Source: CAVVEQ01 sp963747315 (GTDB taxonomy: Bacteria > Chloroflexota > Anaerolineae > Anaerolineales > Anaerolineaceae). Taken from it: a stretch of DNA of 29,495 nucleotides. Made by a program: the position numbers and the translations under genes. The stretch covers positions 1 through 29,495 of the forward strand of contig CAVVEQ010000002.1 in assembly GCA_963747315.1 (NCBI GenBank), given 5' to 3'. The notes beneath the pieces are model-generated. The model saw only the letters and a program-made list of their open reading frames with translations, had not been told where the DNA came from and did no database searches. Shown here one piece after another: positions 1-10,033 of this stretch. Position 1 is the first letter of the stretch, and each line of letters opens with the position of its first letter.

Positions 1-775
1 CTTCTTTCGGTGTCTTGGTCAACCGTGCTGCCATATAGGAACCAATGCCAGTATCCCCCCGCCCGCTTCTCCCGACAAGTTCCTTGGGAAAAAAGCCGAA
101 TTCGTAGAACTCTCCGTCCGCATAGACCATCATCCCGTCCCGATGGGTGAGTACGATTTCCCGGGGACCCATCGAAGCATAAACCAGGGCTGCCGCGCGA
201 ATATCAGTTTCCCCTGTCAGGAATTCGGCTTCCACCATATCGCTTTTAACCACATCAACCCATTGGAGAGTTTCCTTCATCTCTCCCCAGGGTTCGTATT
301 TCAACTCCTTCTCCCTTAATACCCGAACAAATCCCTGCATGTCGACAGCAACTGTTGCTCCATTGAGCTTTAGGGCTTTGATCACGTCCAGACCAACTTC
401 CCCACGAAGGCTCGAACCTATCACGGCTGATTTCACCTTCAAATCATCCACATCTGCAGCTGTGATCGTCCCGGCGGTGGCTTCCACGGATAGGGTACGG
501 ATATCCGGATCAGTAGTGGGATAGTACAACTCCATCAAGGTCGAGCAAGGTGTATAAGTCGCCCGGCATGCAATACCTGATTTCTCAAATTTTTCAACGA
601 CCCGAATGTCTTCCCTGGCCAGCCTGGTGATGACGATGGTTTTTACACCTATCCTATTGGCAGCATGGGCGGCATAATTGATAGCTCCGCCATCGGTGTA
701 TCGCGTGCCCGTAGGTGTGATGATGGTATCTTTTGTATAATTTCCGATGCAAGCAAGCTCGAAGACTTCATTCAT
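1..775 (-). CDS. PfkB-family carbohydrate kinase, 3' end outside window
   Basis: The reading frame opens with ATG at 775 (MNEVFELACIGNYTKDTI), preceded by an AAGGA ribosome site, and stays open for 258 codons to the window edge, so the C-terminus is missing. It has the ribokinase/PfkB layout: an N-terminal strand followed by a GGAxNYA sugar-binding segment (about residues 29-35), and near the end the anion-hole/catalytic motif GRSGRGDTGIGSYMA with the catalytic Asp in GRGDTG. PfkB enzymes transfer phosphate from ATP to sugars, sugar acids or nucleosides in the cytoplasm. It begins 18 bp after the phosphate transporter stop on the same strand, so it is probably co-transcribed. The substrate cannot be read from the sequence; the surrounding genes suggest a sugar or polyol. 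Confidence 0.85.
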   Translation of the reverse strand, partial: MNEVFELACIGNYTKDTIITPTGTRYTDGGAINYAAHAANRIGVKTIVITRLAREDIRVVEKFEKSGIACRATYTPCSTLMELYYPTTDPDIRTLSVEATAGTITAADVDDLKVKSAVIGSSLRGEVGLDVIKALKLNGATVAVDMQGFVRVLREKELKYEPWGEMKETLQWVDVVKSDMVEAEFLTGETDIRAAALVYASMGPREIVLTHRDGMMVYADGEFYEFGFFPKELVGRSGRGDTGIGSYMAARLTKTPKE

Positions 776-793
776 GGTTTTTTCCTTAATTAT

Positions 794-1780
794 TTATAGA
801 GGGATGAATTTAATAAGAATCCAATAGATTCCAGCTGCGATAATTGCCGTGGATGGGATTGTGAATATCCATGCGCTCCCAATTTCTTGCGCCACTCCCC
901 ACCGGACTTTGCCGATCCTGTGCGCAGCGCCGACACCCATGATGGATGAACTCACCACTTGGGTTGTGCTCACCGGACCCCCCACCAGGGAAGCTCCTAA
1001 TATTACAGTTGCAGAGGCGAATTGCGAAGCGAATCCATCCACCGGGCGGATCTTGAAGAATTTTCCTCCAAGCGTCCGGATCAATCTTTTCCCACCCAGG
1101 AGAGTTCCTAGTGCGATCATAAAAGCACATAGAGCAATCACCCATTGCGGAACAACGAAAGAACTCAGGTAACCACCGGTCACCAATGCCAGGGTGATAA
1201 TCCCCATCGTTTTTTGGGCGTCGTTCGCGCCGTGGCTGAGCGCCAGAGATAATCCGGTGAATATCTGCCCGGTTTTGAAAAAACCATTGATCCGTGGTGA
1301 TGCATTCTGGCAAAGGAAGAATATGATCTTCAGGATCAACCAGCCCACCATGAAACCTAGAAACGGGGAGGTGAAAAGCGCGATAACTATCTTCTTTAGT
1401 TCATCAAGATTGATCGCCTGCCAGCCCGCCCCGATGATCACCGCGCCAATTAAACCACCCACCAGCGCGTGAGAGGAACTGCTCGGAAAACCCAATCGCC
1501 AGGTAAGTAGGTTCCAGAAGATAGCGCTGCACAAAGCGGCAATTAATACCTGAAGAGTGATCGTATCCGGCTCCACCACTCCGCCAATCGTTTCAGCTAC
1601 GGCCACCCCAAAAATGAACGGACCTAGGAATTCTGCAACGGCAGCCATCCAGAGTGCAGCCTTAGGTGGTAAAGCGCGCGAGAAAATCATCGTGGCTACC
1701 ACATTACTGGAATCATGGATTCCATTTAGAAAATCAAACCCCAAAGCCAAAATAATTACTGTAAGTACGAGAGGATCCAT
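794..1780 (-). CDS. pit: PiT-family inorganic phosphate transporter
   Basis: A 328-aa polytopic membrane protein. Both PHO4/PiT repeats are visible: GFDFLNGIHDSSNVVATMI at the N-terminus and the second signature SHGANDAQKTMGI in the middle, plus the SSSHALVGGLIGA segment. About ten hydrophobic spans are evident. PiT proteins move metal-phosphate with protons across the inner membrane, with low affinity and high capacity. It lies 19 bp downstream of a DUF47 gene; pairing of PiT with a DUF47/PhoU-like partner is a common two-gene unit. The ribosome site is weak (GGGG seven to ten bases before the ATG), consistent with translation coupled to the upstream gene. In this context it may balance phosphate released by the neighbouring HAD phosphatases, which is inference. 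Confidence 0.93.
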   Translation of the reverse strand: MDPLVLTVIILALGFDFLNGIHDSSNVVATMIFSRALPPKAALWMAAVAEFLGPFIFGVAVAETIGGVVEPDTITLQVLIAALCSAIFWNLLTWRLGFPSSSSHALVGGLIGAVIIGAGWQAINLDELKKIVIALFTSPFLGFMVGWLILKIIFFLCQNASPRINGFFKTGQIFTGLSLALSHGANDAQKTMGIITLALVTGGYLSSFVVPQWVIALCAFMIALGTLLGGKRLIRTLGGKFFKIRPVDGFASQFASATVILGASLVGGPVSTTQVVSSSIMGVGAAHRIGKVRWGVAQEIGSAWIFTIPSTAIIAAGIYWILIKFIPL

Positions 1781-1799
1781 AATTTTTTACCCCGGGGGA

Positions 1800-2417
1800 T
1801 TAGGTTTTCTTTACCACGATGTCAGCAATTACATTCGCAGCTTCATCTCCGCGGTCGGCGGCATTGCTCAGGTGGCGGTATACCTCGCGGCTTTTGAGCA
1901 TTTTCATAACGTGCTTGATATCCTCTGCTCCGGTAAACAGGTCAGCAAGGGCTTCACGATACACTTCCTCCACGCGGTTCTCCAGAGCTTTCGCGCGTTG
2001 CGCATGTTCATTCGCCACTCCGGGGTGCTCTTCCAATCTGTCCACCGCTTGAAGTAATTCATATGCTGCATCGCGAAGAATGGAAGCGATTCGGTGCATA
2101 AAAGTCGTTGGTTTAACTTTAAGAATCTCCATTTCAGTGACAGTGCTGAATGCATAATCGAGCACATCGTCGATCGTGCGGGATAAGGCAAAAATATCCT
2201 CTCTATCGAATGGTGTTATGAATGTGCGGTTCAATTCATTGATGAGGATTCTGCGGGCTTCATCCGCCTCTTTTTCTTTTGTGGTCAGGAGCGCGGCTGC
2301 TTTGGGATCCTGGCTGGACATATATTCTTTTAGGGCTTCCAGGCCTTCCAGCGTAAGCTGGGCTTGGTTGTGGATATACTTAAGGCATACATTGGGTTTC
2401 TTTTTAAAGAGTTTCAT
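1800..2417 (-). CDS. DUF47 PhoU-like phosphate transport accessory protein
   Basis: 205 aa from ATG at 2417 (MKLFKKKPNVCLKYIHNQAQ), chosen over a longer frame because AAAGGAG lies just upstream and because family members start with this short basic segment. The protein is all-helical with the DUF47 (TIGR00153) pattern: repeated acidic helices, the DREDIFALSRTIDDVLD segment and a C-terminal DRGDEAANVIADIVVK. DUF47 proteins resemble PhoU and usually regulate the PiT transporter encoded beside them. The gene sits 16 bp after the isomerase stop and 19 bp before pit, so the three are probably one transcript. No signal peptide or membrane span is seen, so it is cytoplasmic. Confidence 0.9.
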   Translation of the reverse strand: MKLFKKKPNVCLKYIHNQAQLTLEGLEALKEYMSSQDPKAAALLTTKEKEADEARRILINELNRTFITPFDREDIFALSRTIDDVLDYAFSTVTEMEILKVKPTTFMHRIASILRDAAYELLQAVDRLEEHPGVANEHAQRAKALENRVEEVYREALADLFTGAEDIKHVMKMLKSREVYRHLSNAADRGDEAANVIADIVVKKT

Positions 2418-2433
2418 AATATATTCATCTCCT

Positions 2434-4102
2434 TTACTTTCTTTTGATACAGGCTGATTGATATAGAACATCCAAGCCTGTACGGATTTGTTGATAACTA
2501 TTGTAGTTCTGGGCTTCAACTACTCTGCAGGCTTCCTCTGGAAGGTACATCGATAACTCGCGATAATCCATGTCCCCGGCTCCCGGTGCGATGTGATCAT
2601 CTAATCCATCCATATCATGGATGTGAACACCAATGATCCTTTCTCCAAATCGCTTCAACCAGGTATTGGTTGGGTAAAAACCCAGCCTGTCCAATGCCCC
2701 GGCGTGCCCCACATCGAAAATGAAACCTATTCTCCCGGGATCTGCCATTGCCAGTAATTCTTCCAACTCATCCGGAACGGGGATTTCAAGGAAATGGGAT
2801 CGGTTTTCCAAACCCAGTTTCACCCCAAGTGGTTTCGCATAATTCAAGAGTTCCTCGATGCTCTTCTTCAAAGCCTGGAAACGAGCCGATTCCAGTCGTT
2901 TTCGCTTATCGATCAACTCTTTCTTAATGTCAGCATACGCTTGTGTTTCTGTTTCCTCAAGGTCAAACAACCTTCGCAATCTGTCTTCCAGGGAATGATC
3001 TTGCTGAACATTCCCGGAATGAACAACTATGTATTTCGCTTTGATCTCATGCGCCAGGTCCAGGCTGCGTTTAATGGATCTAACCCCCTCAGCCCGGTAC
3101 TCTTCATTCGTGGAAGATATGAGCCAATCCCGGTGCTTGTAATCCGCGGCGGAAATATCCGCCGGGCAGGGCTCATGCACACTCGATATTTTATTTCTCA
3201 GCCTACCGATGCCTTCCAACATGGAGGAATCCACCTGGTGGTTCAGCTCCGCGTACCGAAAACCCAGCCGCCTGGCTGCTTCCAGGAAATCCTCCAGTGA
3301 TTGGAAATTCCCTATTCCCCACATTGAGGAAAGCGAGGCATCATACCGAAATGATGGATTAGGAGCAGGTCTCGTTGGGAAAATTGGGAATAAATCCTTT
3401 AAATTAGAGATCAAATGGTCGGGTTCCAAACCTTTGAGCCGTTGGGCGGGATTTTCTGCCTGCTGCCGGATTGTCGATCAAGATCGCCAGCTTAAAACCA
3501 GCCAACCTGGCAGCGGCAACATCCCTCTCCGGAATATCGCCAACATAGGCACATTCCGAAGGGTCAACGCCCATGGCAGTCGTCGCTTCCAGCAGTATCT
3601 GGGGATCCGGTTTGCGTTTTCCGATTACTGCAGAAAGTATCATCGTTTCGAAGTACCCGGTCAGTCTCAATTTTTTCAGGGTGTTGGGTGCTTCCACGCT
3701 GCTGGTGGTGTTGCTCACCAGTCCCAACCGGTAACCCCGCCGAAACAGCTCCTTGATAACCTCCGCTGTTTCAGGAAATACAACCCGCTCACCGGTCGCA
3801 TCTCGCCAAAGCAGATTTAATTTGACAGCATTCGATTGAACCAGGTCATTCGGCCATTCTGGCAGCATCCAACGGGTCCATAGATCTGCTTCATTGAGTT
3901 CGATCATGGTTTCCCGTGCCCATCGGCGATAAGCGGACATTCTGCGTGAGAGCATGCCGGCGAATTTTTCCGGATCCTCATCTGCGTTCAATACCTGAAG
4001 TAATTCGCTCGTGAAATGAAGACGATCCACCTTGCTCCGCTTTTTCGTCCCCCGCAGGGTGCCCCCCATATCAAACAGAATCGTGCTGACCCGGTTAACC
4101 AT
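2434..4102 (-). CDS. HAD hydrolase joined to TIM-barrel sugar phosphate isomerase/epimerase, interrupted by a +1 frameshift
   Basis: The HAD part starts at ATG 4102 (MVNRVSTILFDMGGTL), overlapping the previous gene by 8 bases. It has nucleophile D11, the motif LVSNTTSS, RKPDP with the motif III lysine, and YVGDIPERD. Its frame ends at 3404, but the typical HAD tail (PDHLISNLKDLFPIFP, compare PDLIIQELSDLLDIFP in the paralogue ending at 16410) is in the next frame, which runs without a stop into the isomerase and ends at 2434. Removing one base near 3440-3475 gives one 555-aa protein. The isomerase part (from about 3360) is a xylose-isomerase-like barrel with metal ligands in LGLENR, FDVGHAG, GVHIHD and VVEAQN. 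If the two are separate genes, the isomerase lacks an ATG before its first strand and would need TTG at 3429. Substrates are unknown; both parts suit sugar or polyol phosphates. Confidence 0.75.
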
Positions 4103-5549
4103 GAATTGTGCTTCTCTCGCAGTCAATTATGGGAATTTTTAATAATTCCGAAAAATGCATAATATAAAAATCCGCCTTTGCATCGTCGTCAAAATTGAAA
4201 GCCACTGTCTTCAATCCCGCTTCTCTGGCACCCTTTAATTCGCTCTCTTTATGTCCCACAAAAACTGTGCTACACGGGTGGACACCCAGTTGGGTCATCG
4301 CTGCATGGTATATCGCGGGGTCAGGTTTTCGGGTGCCGAGTTCGCTTGAAGAAATGATCGAATCCCAAACATGGACGAATCCACCCTGGTCGAACCAATT
4401 CAATTTGGTAGAAATCGAATTGGCAGTATCGGTCACAATACCAAGCAAATAACCGGCACTTTTTAATGTGAGCAGGGTCTCGGTGACTCCTTCAAAGAAT
4501 TCGACAGACGCATCATCATCAGCAAGGATCTGTTTCCCAATTTGGATCTGGTCTGGGTCGCATACTCCGTAGAGCTTTACCATTCCCTCCCGGAATTCTT
4601 CCTGGGTGATTTGTCCGCGATAAGCTTTTTGGGTTAGAAGGTTCCTATCTTCTTCATTCGTGATCTCCCCGGAATGACCCAGGCTAATTAGAAATTCTCT
4701 AAACCTGGATCCTTTTCCAGGGCGATGGTAGAGGATATCCCCTGCGTCAAAAAGAATCGCTCTGATGGAATTCTCATCCATTTGAGGCCCCGGGGAATTC
4801 TCTTCGATTCCGATTTCACGCTTTAGAAAATCCACAAGTTCATCCATCTGGTGAATGACCAGGTCCGGAGTTGCCCCTTCATCGGCTTCCCCATGGTGAA
4901 AATCATGACAGATCTGGATGGCGAACTTAAAGCCTGCCTTTCGTGCCCCAACGATATCCCGCGCAATCCTATCACCGATGTAAACGCATTCACTGGTGGG
5001 AACATTCGCGAGCCGCGCGGCATAATGAAATATGGCAGGATCCGGTTTCCGGCGTCCGTATTCGCTGGAAAGCACAATGGGATTGAAATAATGTCGGATC
5101 CCGTATTTATCCAGGTTCTGGGGAACCTGACCCCGACTGCAAACATTGCTGATTAACCCGATCTTCAACCCAAGATTCCTGATAGATTCCAGTACCTGCG
5201 GAATTTCGGGGCGCATTTCGCGCTTGTAGTAGTGGGTCTCAATATAAAGGGTTACCTCTTCAGCGATCGAATCCATCGCCTCTGCATCCAGGGGGTATCC
5301 CGGGAAAATGAATTCCCGCCATACCCGCTGGGGTGGAAGCTCTAGCATGGTTTCCAGGCTGAAGTTGTGATACCTGGCAAGACCTTTCGTGATGACATCC
5401 AGCAATTCTTCATCGGATAAAGCCAGGTGAATGCCTGCTGTCGCGAGGATCGCAGAAATTCCGGGGGTAGCCTCCAGACGGAGCTGGCGCGTGTACCCGA
5501 AGGTTTCTATGGTTCCTCCCATGTCAAAAAAGATTGCCTGGATGCTCAT
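4095..5549 (-). CDS. Tandem HAD-HAD fusion protein, second domain degenerate
   Basis: 484 aa from ATG 5549 (MSIQAIFFDMGGTIETFG), preceded by CCGGAG; an upstream ATG at 5576 is less likely. Two complete HAD-IA hydrolase domains lie in one frame. Domain 1 (about 1-250) has nucleophile D9 in FFDMGGT, LISNVCS, RRKPDP and YIGDRIARD (192-198). Domain 2 starts near residue 257 with ILFDAGDILYH (D268), VTDTANS, TRKPDP (K408) and then VGHKESEL (432-438), where the usual GDxxxxD magnesium ligands are absent. HAD enzymes dephosphorylate small metabolites through an aspartyl-phosphate. Both domains lack the second Asp of the DxDxT motif. Domain 1 is probably active and domain 2 may be regulatory or structural. 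The gene overlaps the next HAD gene by 8 bases, implying translational coupling. Confidence 0.85.
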   Translation of the reverse strand: MSIQAIFFDMGGTIETFGYTRQLRLEATPGISAILATAGIHLALSDEELLDVITKGLARYHNFSLETMLELPPQRVWREFIFPGYPLDAEAMDSIAEEVTLYIETHYYKREMRPEIPQVLESIRNLGLKIGLISNVCSRGQVPQNLDKYGIRHYFNPIVLSSEYGRRKPDPAIFHYAARLANVPTSECVYIGDRIARDIVGARKAGFKFAIQICHDFHHGEADEGATPDLVIHQMDELVDFLKREIGIEENSPGPQMDENSIRAILFDAGDILYHRPGKGSRFREFLISLGHSGEITNEEDRNLLTQKAYRGQITQEEFREGMVKLYGVCDPDQIQIGKQILADDDASVEFFEGVTETLLTLKSAGYLLGIVTDTANSISTKLNWFDQGGFVHVWDSIISSSELGTRKPDPAIYHAAMTQLGVHPCSTVFVGHKESELKGAREAGLKTVAFNFDDDAKADFYIMHFSELLKIPIIDCERSTIHG

Positions 5550-5655
5550 TTTTCTCCGGTAGGTACAAAAACCCATCCCACCTCAAGGTTTTTCACCTTG
5601 CGGTTTATCCAAATAAATATTTAGGCTTTTGCGATGCGCTGTTCGTTGCAAGGGA

Positions 5656-5686
5656 GCCCCGGGATCTCTCGCGTTCACCCCGGGGC
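5656..5686. terminator. Strong 8-bp inverted repeat between binding-protein gene and HAD-HAD gene
   Basis: GCCCCGGG at 5656-5663 and its exact complement CCCGGGGC at 5679-5686 can pair over a 15-nt loop, in the gap (5550-5719) after the ABC binding-protein stop. It could end or attenuate the ABC operon transcript. No T-tract follows on the minus strand, so it is not a classical intrinsic terminator. Nothing else was recognised in this gap. Confidence 0.35.
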
Positions 5687-5719
5687 ATCCTTCAAAATTC
5701 AATTCATTTTTCTAGAGGT

Positions 5720-6953
5720 TTATGGCGTTCCGAGATTGAGCAGGTAGAAATCTCGAGCCTGGACCATATTCTCATAGGCAAACATCTCTTCGATCAGCCA
5801 GGTTAATTTTCTGACTTCGTCAAGGGTCTTCATCCCTTCGGGTACTTCATAGGTTGAATCCGAGAAGTAGGTTCCGAAACTTGCCCAGGGATCCCTGCCT
5901 TCCTCGCTGGTTATAAACTTTATAAACAATTTTGCGGCATTCGGGTGCGTTGCCTGGTTCATGATCCCCAAATAACTTTGCGATTGAATTCCAGTGATCG
6001 GGTTCAACCCCCAGCAGGGTTCAAATACCAGGTTGCCTTCCTGGACATCAGGGTAATTGGAATAGGAGGTGAAAGCAAGCAAGCTATCTGTCATGCCGGG
6101 AGTAGCAAACGCTGAGTCGACCTCATCGCCACCGGGCTGCGGGATGGGGGCGTTCTGGGCAAATTTCTTCAACCACAACCAACCAGCATCCGGGGTATCA
6201 GCTTCCAGTTCCGGTTCTTTGCCGTAAAGATCAACGTACGCCTGCTTCATTTCATCCGCGTGGAAAGCAAAGGTGAGCAATTTACTCAGGGTGGATGCGT
6301 CATTCAAGAGGATCTTCTACGACGACTTTTCCCTTCCACTCGGGTTGGGTAAGTTCCCAGATATTCTTGACTGGGCATTCTTCATTGAGTTCCGAGTTGT
6401 AGGCCAGGATCGTTGTGCCAAGCCTGTTTAGAAGCAGGGGGTTGGTCAATTCTTCGGCGACAGGGAAGCCATCCGGCACAAAGCGCCAGACATATTCTTT
6501 CGGCATGACATTCCCAATCAATTCCGCGCCTCCGCTGCTCAGCCAGACATCTCCAACAACCAGTCCGGATTCCTGTTCACCCAGGGTTTTCGCCAGGACA
6601 TCATCGCCGCCCAGGTCGTAGCCCTCGCAGGCGATATCCGGGTACTTCTCCGCCCAGATTCCACAGGCTTTTTCGATCTTGGATGTATTGGCGTAAACCA
6701 CCACTTTGCCTTCCTTCTTGGCGGCTTCTTCAATAGCTGCCCAATCCTGGGGTTCGGTCGCAAATTCGCCCAGCATGTTGGCTTTGACCCATTCCTGCTT
6801 GGCAGTGAGGGCCGGTTCCGCTGCGGGTGCTTCTGCTTCTTCGGGTGCGGTAGCATCCGGGGGTGCTTCAGTTACTGCAGGGGCTGGGGTGGTGCATCCA
6901 GCTACAAGAACGATCATAAAGATGATGGTGAAAAACTTGACGAACTTTTTCAT
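5720..6953 (-). CDS. ABC transporter substrate-binding lipoprotein (Fbp/Afu type), one +1 frameshift
   Basis: Starts at ATG 6953 with AAGGAG seven bases upstream. The N-terminus is a lipoprotein signal (MKKFVKFFTIIFMIVLVAGC, lipobox VAGC) followed by an Ala/Pro/Glu-rich linker. The mature part is a family-1/iron-type periplasmic binding fold: KVVVYANTSKIEKA at its first strand and WLSSGGAELI, then NIWELTQPEWKGKVVVEDPL. The frame stops at 6300; the continuation NDASTLSKLLTFAFH is one base off and runs to 5720. Deleting one base near 6304-6312 restores 410 aa, the usual length. It delivers ligand to the permease and ATPase encoded just upstream. Relatives bind ferric iron, phosphonates, polyamines or, in AfuA, hexose phosphates; given the phosphatases nearby a phosphorylated sugar or polyol is a reasonable guess, not shown. 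Confidence 0.85.
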
Positions 6954-7062
6954 TTCTTTTCTCCTTCGAATTTTTTGTGAAAATGAAAAACCGCTTGCTC
7001 GTTCATCGATCTTGGGTTCTAAATTCATCCTCCTTTCAGGTTTTCTCGATTCAAATTTACGA

Positions 7063-8154
7063 TCAACAATTCGCGGTTGCGATAATGTTCCCGCTCTCCT
7101 TGCTGTAAAGATTCACGCAATCGGGGTCTAGTTTTAGCCAGATCTTTTCATCCATCTTGATCTTGCTGATCCCATTTTCCTTGACTGTGACCTCAAGCTC
7201 ACCTCGGCGCGCAATGATGGTTGAATCAGCGCCGGAAGGAAGAACAGAGTACGCGCTGAATTCGACAGCGCCAGTCACCGGTTTATTGAATATCTTGATA
7301 TCCTCCGGTCGAACGCCGGCCACGATCTCACCTGTGGCACCGTGAGTGGGCACGGATAATTCCAGTTTTCCCAGCATGATCTTGTTCTTCCCGCTGATGA
7401 CGCCATCGATCAAATTGATCTTCGGATTGCCAATGAAATCCGCGACAAAGAGGTTCGCAGGAAAATGGTAAACCTGGTCCGGGCTTCCAAGCTGCTGGAT
7501 CACACCCAGTTTCATGATCGCAATATTCGTCGACATCGTCAGCGCTTCAAGTTGGTCATGTGTGACATAAAGCGTGGTGGCACCGGAATCATGGTGAAGC
7601 CGTTTTAATTCCACGCGCATGTCCATACGCAGGCGGGCATCCAGGTTGGAGAGTGGCTCATCCATTAGAAAAACCTTCGGTCGATATGCCAGCATTCTCG
7701 CGAGTGCGATGCGCTGCTGCTGCCCGCCGCTCATCTCACGCGGGTATCGGTCAGCGTATCCTTCCATTTGGACTTCCGCCAACGCTTCCATCACCCGTTT
7801 GTCCATTTGTTCTTTGGATAGTTTTTGAATTTCAAGGGCAAAGGTTATGTTTTTGTAAACCGTCATATGCGGCCAGAGCGCATAATTTTGAAAAACCATC
7901 CCCAGCTCGCGCTGCCCGGCCGGCAAGGAAATGCCTTTACGGCTTGAATAAACCAGTTTATTCCCGACAAGGATTTCACCTTCGTTAGGCTCCTCCAAAC
8001 CGGCGATACATCTAAGCAGGGTGGTCTTTCCACACCCGGAAGGACCCAAAAGCGTGAGAAAGCTGCCAGGTTCTACTACCAGGCTGACGTTATTGACCGC
8101 TACGACATCGCCAAACCGTTTTGTTAGATTATTTACTGTGATTGTAGTTGCCAT
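7063..8154 (-). CDS. ABC transporter ATP-binding protein (PotA/FbpC/AfuC type)
   Basis: 363 aa, ATG 8154 with AGAGGAAA upstream. Walker A GPSGCGKTT (about 37-45), Q-loop in VFQNYALWPHM, signature MSGGQQQRIALAR, Walker B VFLMDEPLSNLD and the H-loop YVTHDQ are all intact. A C-terminal TOBE-like domain (about 240-355, with AGVRPEDIKIF) marks the MalK/PotA/FbpC import subfamily. It powers uptake through the adjacent permease; the gene begins 12 bp after the permease stop and ends 109 bp before the binding-protein start, so the three form one operon. No internal defect, unlike its two partners. Confidence 0.94.
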   Translation of the reverse strand: MATTITVNNLTKRFGDVVAVNNVSLVVEPGSFLTLLGPSGCGKTTLLRCIAGLEEPNEGEILVGNKLVYSSRKGISLPAGQRELGMVFQNYALWPHMTVYKNITFALEIQKLSKEQMDKRVMEALAEVQMEGYADRYPREMSGGQQQRIALARMLAYRPKVFLMDEPLSNLDARLRMDMRVELKRLHHDSGATTLYVTHDQLEALTMSTNIAIMKLGVIQQLGSPDQVYHFPANLFVADFIGNPKINLIDGVISGKNKIMLGKLELSVPTHGATGEIVAGVRPEDIKIFNKPVTGAVEFSAYSVLPSGADSTIIARRGELEVTVKENGISKIKMDEKIWLKLDPDCVNLYSKESGNIIATANC

Positions 8155-8166
8155 GTTTCCTCTGGG

Positions 8167-10004
8167 TTAGGCTCCAAGTCCTTTTTTCAGACTACCGCCC
8201 CGGAATCTGCTGATGATGAAGTGACCGATCAGTACCAGGCTGATCAGGACAAGGATGACTGCGTTAGCCTGCTGTTCGCTGCCGTTTTCGCTGTAGCGCA
8301 TGGTCATGCTGGCCAGTACTTGCGTGGAAGGAGTGACCAGTAAAATGATCAAAGAGAGTTCTCTCATTGTTGTGATGAATGTCAACATGAACCCGGAAAC
8401 AAAACCGGTGCTGGTGAGCGGGAATATGATCCGGCTGAACCGTTTCCAGGAATTCGCACCGGCTACAGTTGCGGCTTCTTCAAGTTCCCGGCCAACCTGT
8501 AGCATGGCTGAAACACCACTTCGGGAGGAATATGGGAATATGCTTGGCAACGGAGACTATAACCAGCAATGCGAATGTTCCATAGAGCGGCGGGATCGGA
8601 CCCACCGGTTTCGTGAACATGGTGATATACACCGCGCCAAACGCAATACCCGGGATCACATAAGGGATGAAGGCAAGTTGCTCGGTGATTTTTGAGAAAC
8701 GGGTTCCCCGCCCTTTCACGATCGCGTAACCAAGGATGATCCCAAAGAATGCTGTGAAAAACGCAGTCGCCACAGCCAGCCGGATGGAGTTCCAGGCACC
8801 GCGGTAGATCGCCGGGTTCAGGAGGATACCGGGCTCCCCGTTGTTGATCTTGGGGTCTCCTTTTCCGATCCAATGCGCGAGGGTGAAATTGGCGGCACTG
8901 TAATCACCCGAACGGCGCATGAACGTGCTCCATAACAACAGGACCAGTGGTCCAATGGCAACGATCAACTGGAACGTGATGACCCCCGCAGCGATGACAC
9001 CCCTCCACTCCCGTAATTTGGTTTTCTGAGACATAAACCCACGGCCGCCGATCGTCTCGTAGCTTTTTCGGGTCCCGACGATTCTTTGGTTTACTGAAAT
9101 TGTCACCATAGAAAATAAGATCAGGATGATCGCCAGGACGAAGGCATCGCCGAATGCCCCGACCGTAATATTCGATCGGATCATGGTGGAAAGCGTGTAA
9201 TAGCGAACCGGAACACCAAGCACGTTCGGTCCGCCGAATGTACCCATCACTTTCGCGAAGGTCATAATGAAACCCGAAAGGAGCGCAGGTACCACCAGCG
9301 GGAAGGTAATCTTTCCCAGGATGCGCATTCGGCTTGCCCCAGCCAGTTCACCCGCTTCCTCCAGGCTGGAATCAATGGACATTAGCGCAGCAGAAACGAA
9401 CAGGAAGAAGAATGTATAGTAATGCAGTCCGCTGCTGATGATGATCGGGACCGGTCCGAATGCAAGCCAATCCGGTGGTGGTAATGCCGGTTAGATCCAT
9501 CAGCATCCCGGAGGTTCCTCCCAGTGTCCCATTGTTGAACAGGACCTTCCAGGCCATTGCGATCGTCCAGGAGGGCATGATGTAGGGAAGGACTGCCAGA
9601 ATATTGATCGCGTTCCTTAACGGCAAATCCGTGCGGACTACAAACCAGGCAAGCCCGCCTCCAATGACAAATGCCATGAACGTTGCTCCCAGCGAGATAG
9701 TCAGCGAGTGGAGCAAAGGTTCCAGGGTCATCACGATCCCGATTTGGGTGGTTAGCATTCTCATCCAGTGGAAAGGATGTGATTCACCCGTCACTGCGTC
9801 CTTGGCATACCTGCGGTCGTTCTCCGAATAGGTTATGGTTGTCGTGACCATCCGGTAAAGAGGGACGATCACCATGTAAAAGATCAAGATCAGCATGATG
9901 ATCGAGAGGATCACATGCGGGCTGGATAGCCAACGGAAAAACCTGCGCCACGAAGCTAATAATCTTTGGGTAAATGGTGGGGGTGCAATTGCCGCGCTCG
10001 TCAT
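8167..10004 (-). CDS. ABC transporter two-domain permease (FbpB/AfuB type), two +1 frameshifts
   Basis: Starts at ATG 10004 with GGGAG upstream. The protein falls into three frame segments: 10004-9372, about 9467-8480, and about 8535-8167. Removing one base near 9467-9485 (giving ITTTDWLAFGPVPII) and one in the CCC at 8534-8536 (giving VAKHIPYSSRSGVSA) restores a single 611-aa protein. It then has two permease halves of six spans each, with EAA loops EEAGELAGASRMRILGKITF and EEAATVAGANSWKRFSRIIF that contact the ATPase. This dual-domain architecture is typical of FbpB/AfuB/ThiP importers, where one chain forms the whole channel. If the frameshifts are real the transporter is dead; the intact sequence on both sides of each break argues for extra bases in the assembly. 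Confidence 0.82.
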
Positions 10005-10033
10005 TAATTTTCTCCCATGCAATAATCGATGGA

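Noticed and set aside
2418..2519. Longer DUF47 protein starting at 2519
   Set aside because: The extension overlaps the isomerase C-terminus in another frame and has no family similarity; the ATG at 2417 has a good ribosome site.
6300..6312. Programmed +1 frameshifting, as in prfB, at CTT GAA TGA in the binding-protein gene
   Set aside because: There is no CTTTGA slippery site or internal Shine-Dalgarno element at the right distance, and five other genes show the same +1 pattern in unrelated contexts, so extra bases are simpler.
5720..10004. Annotating the ABC system as an iron(III) importer
   Set aside because: Family resemblance alone covers iron, phosphonate, polyamine and hexose-phosphate systems; the neighbours concern sugar phosphates and no iron-related gene or Fur-like site was seen.
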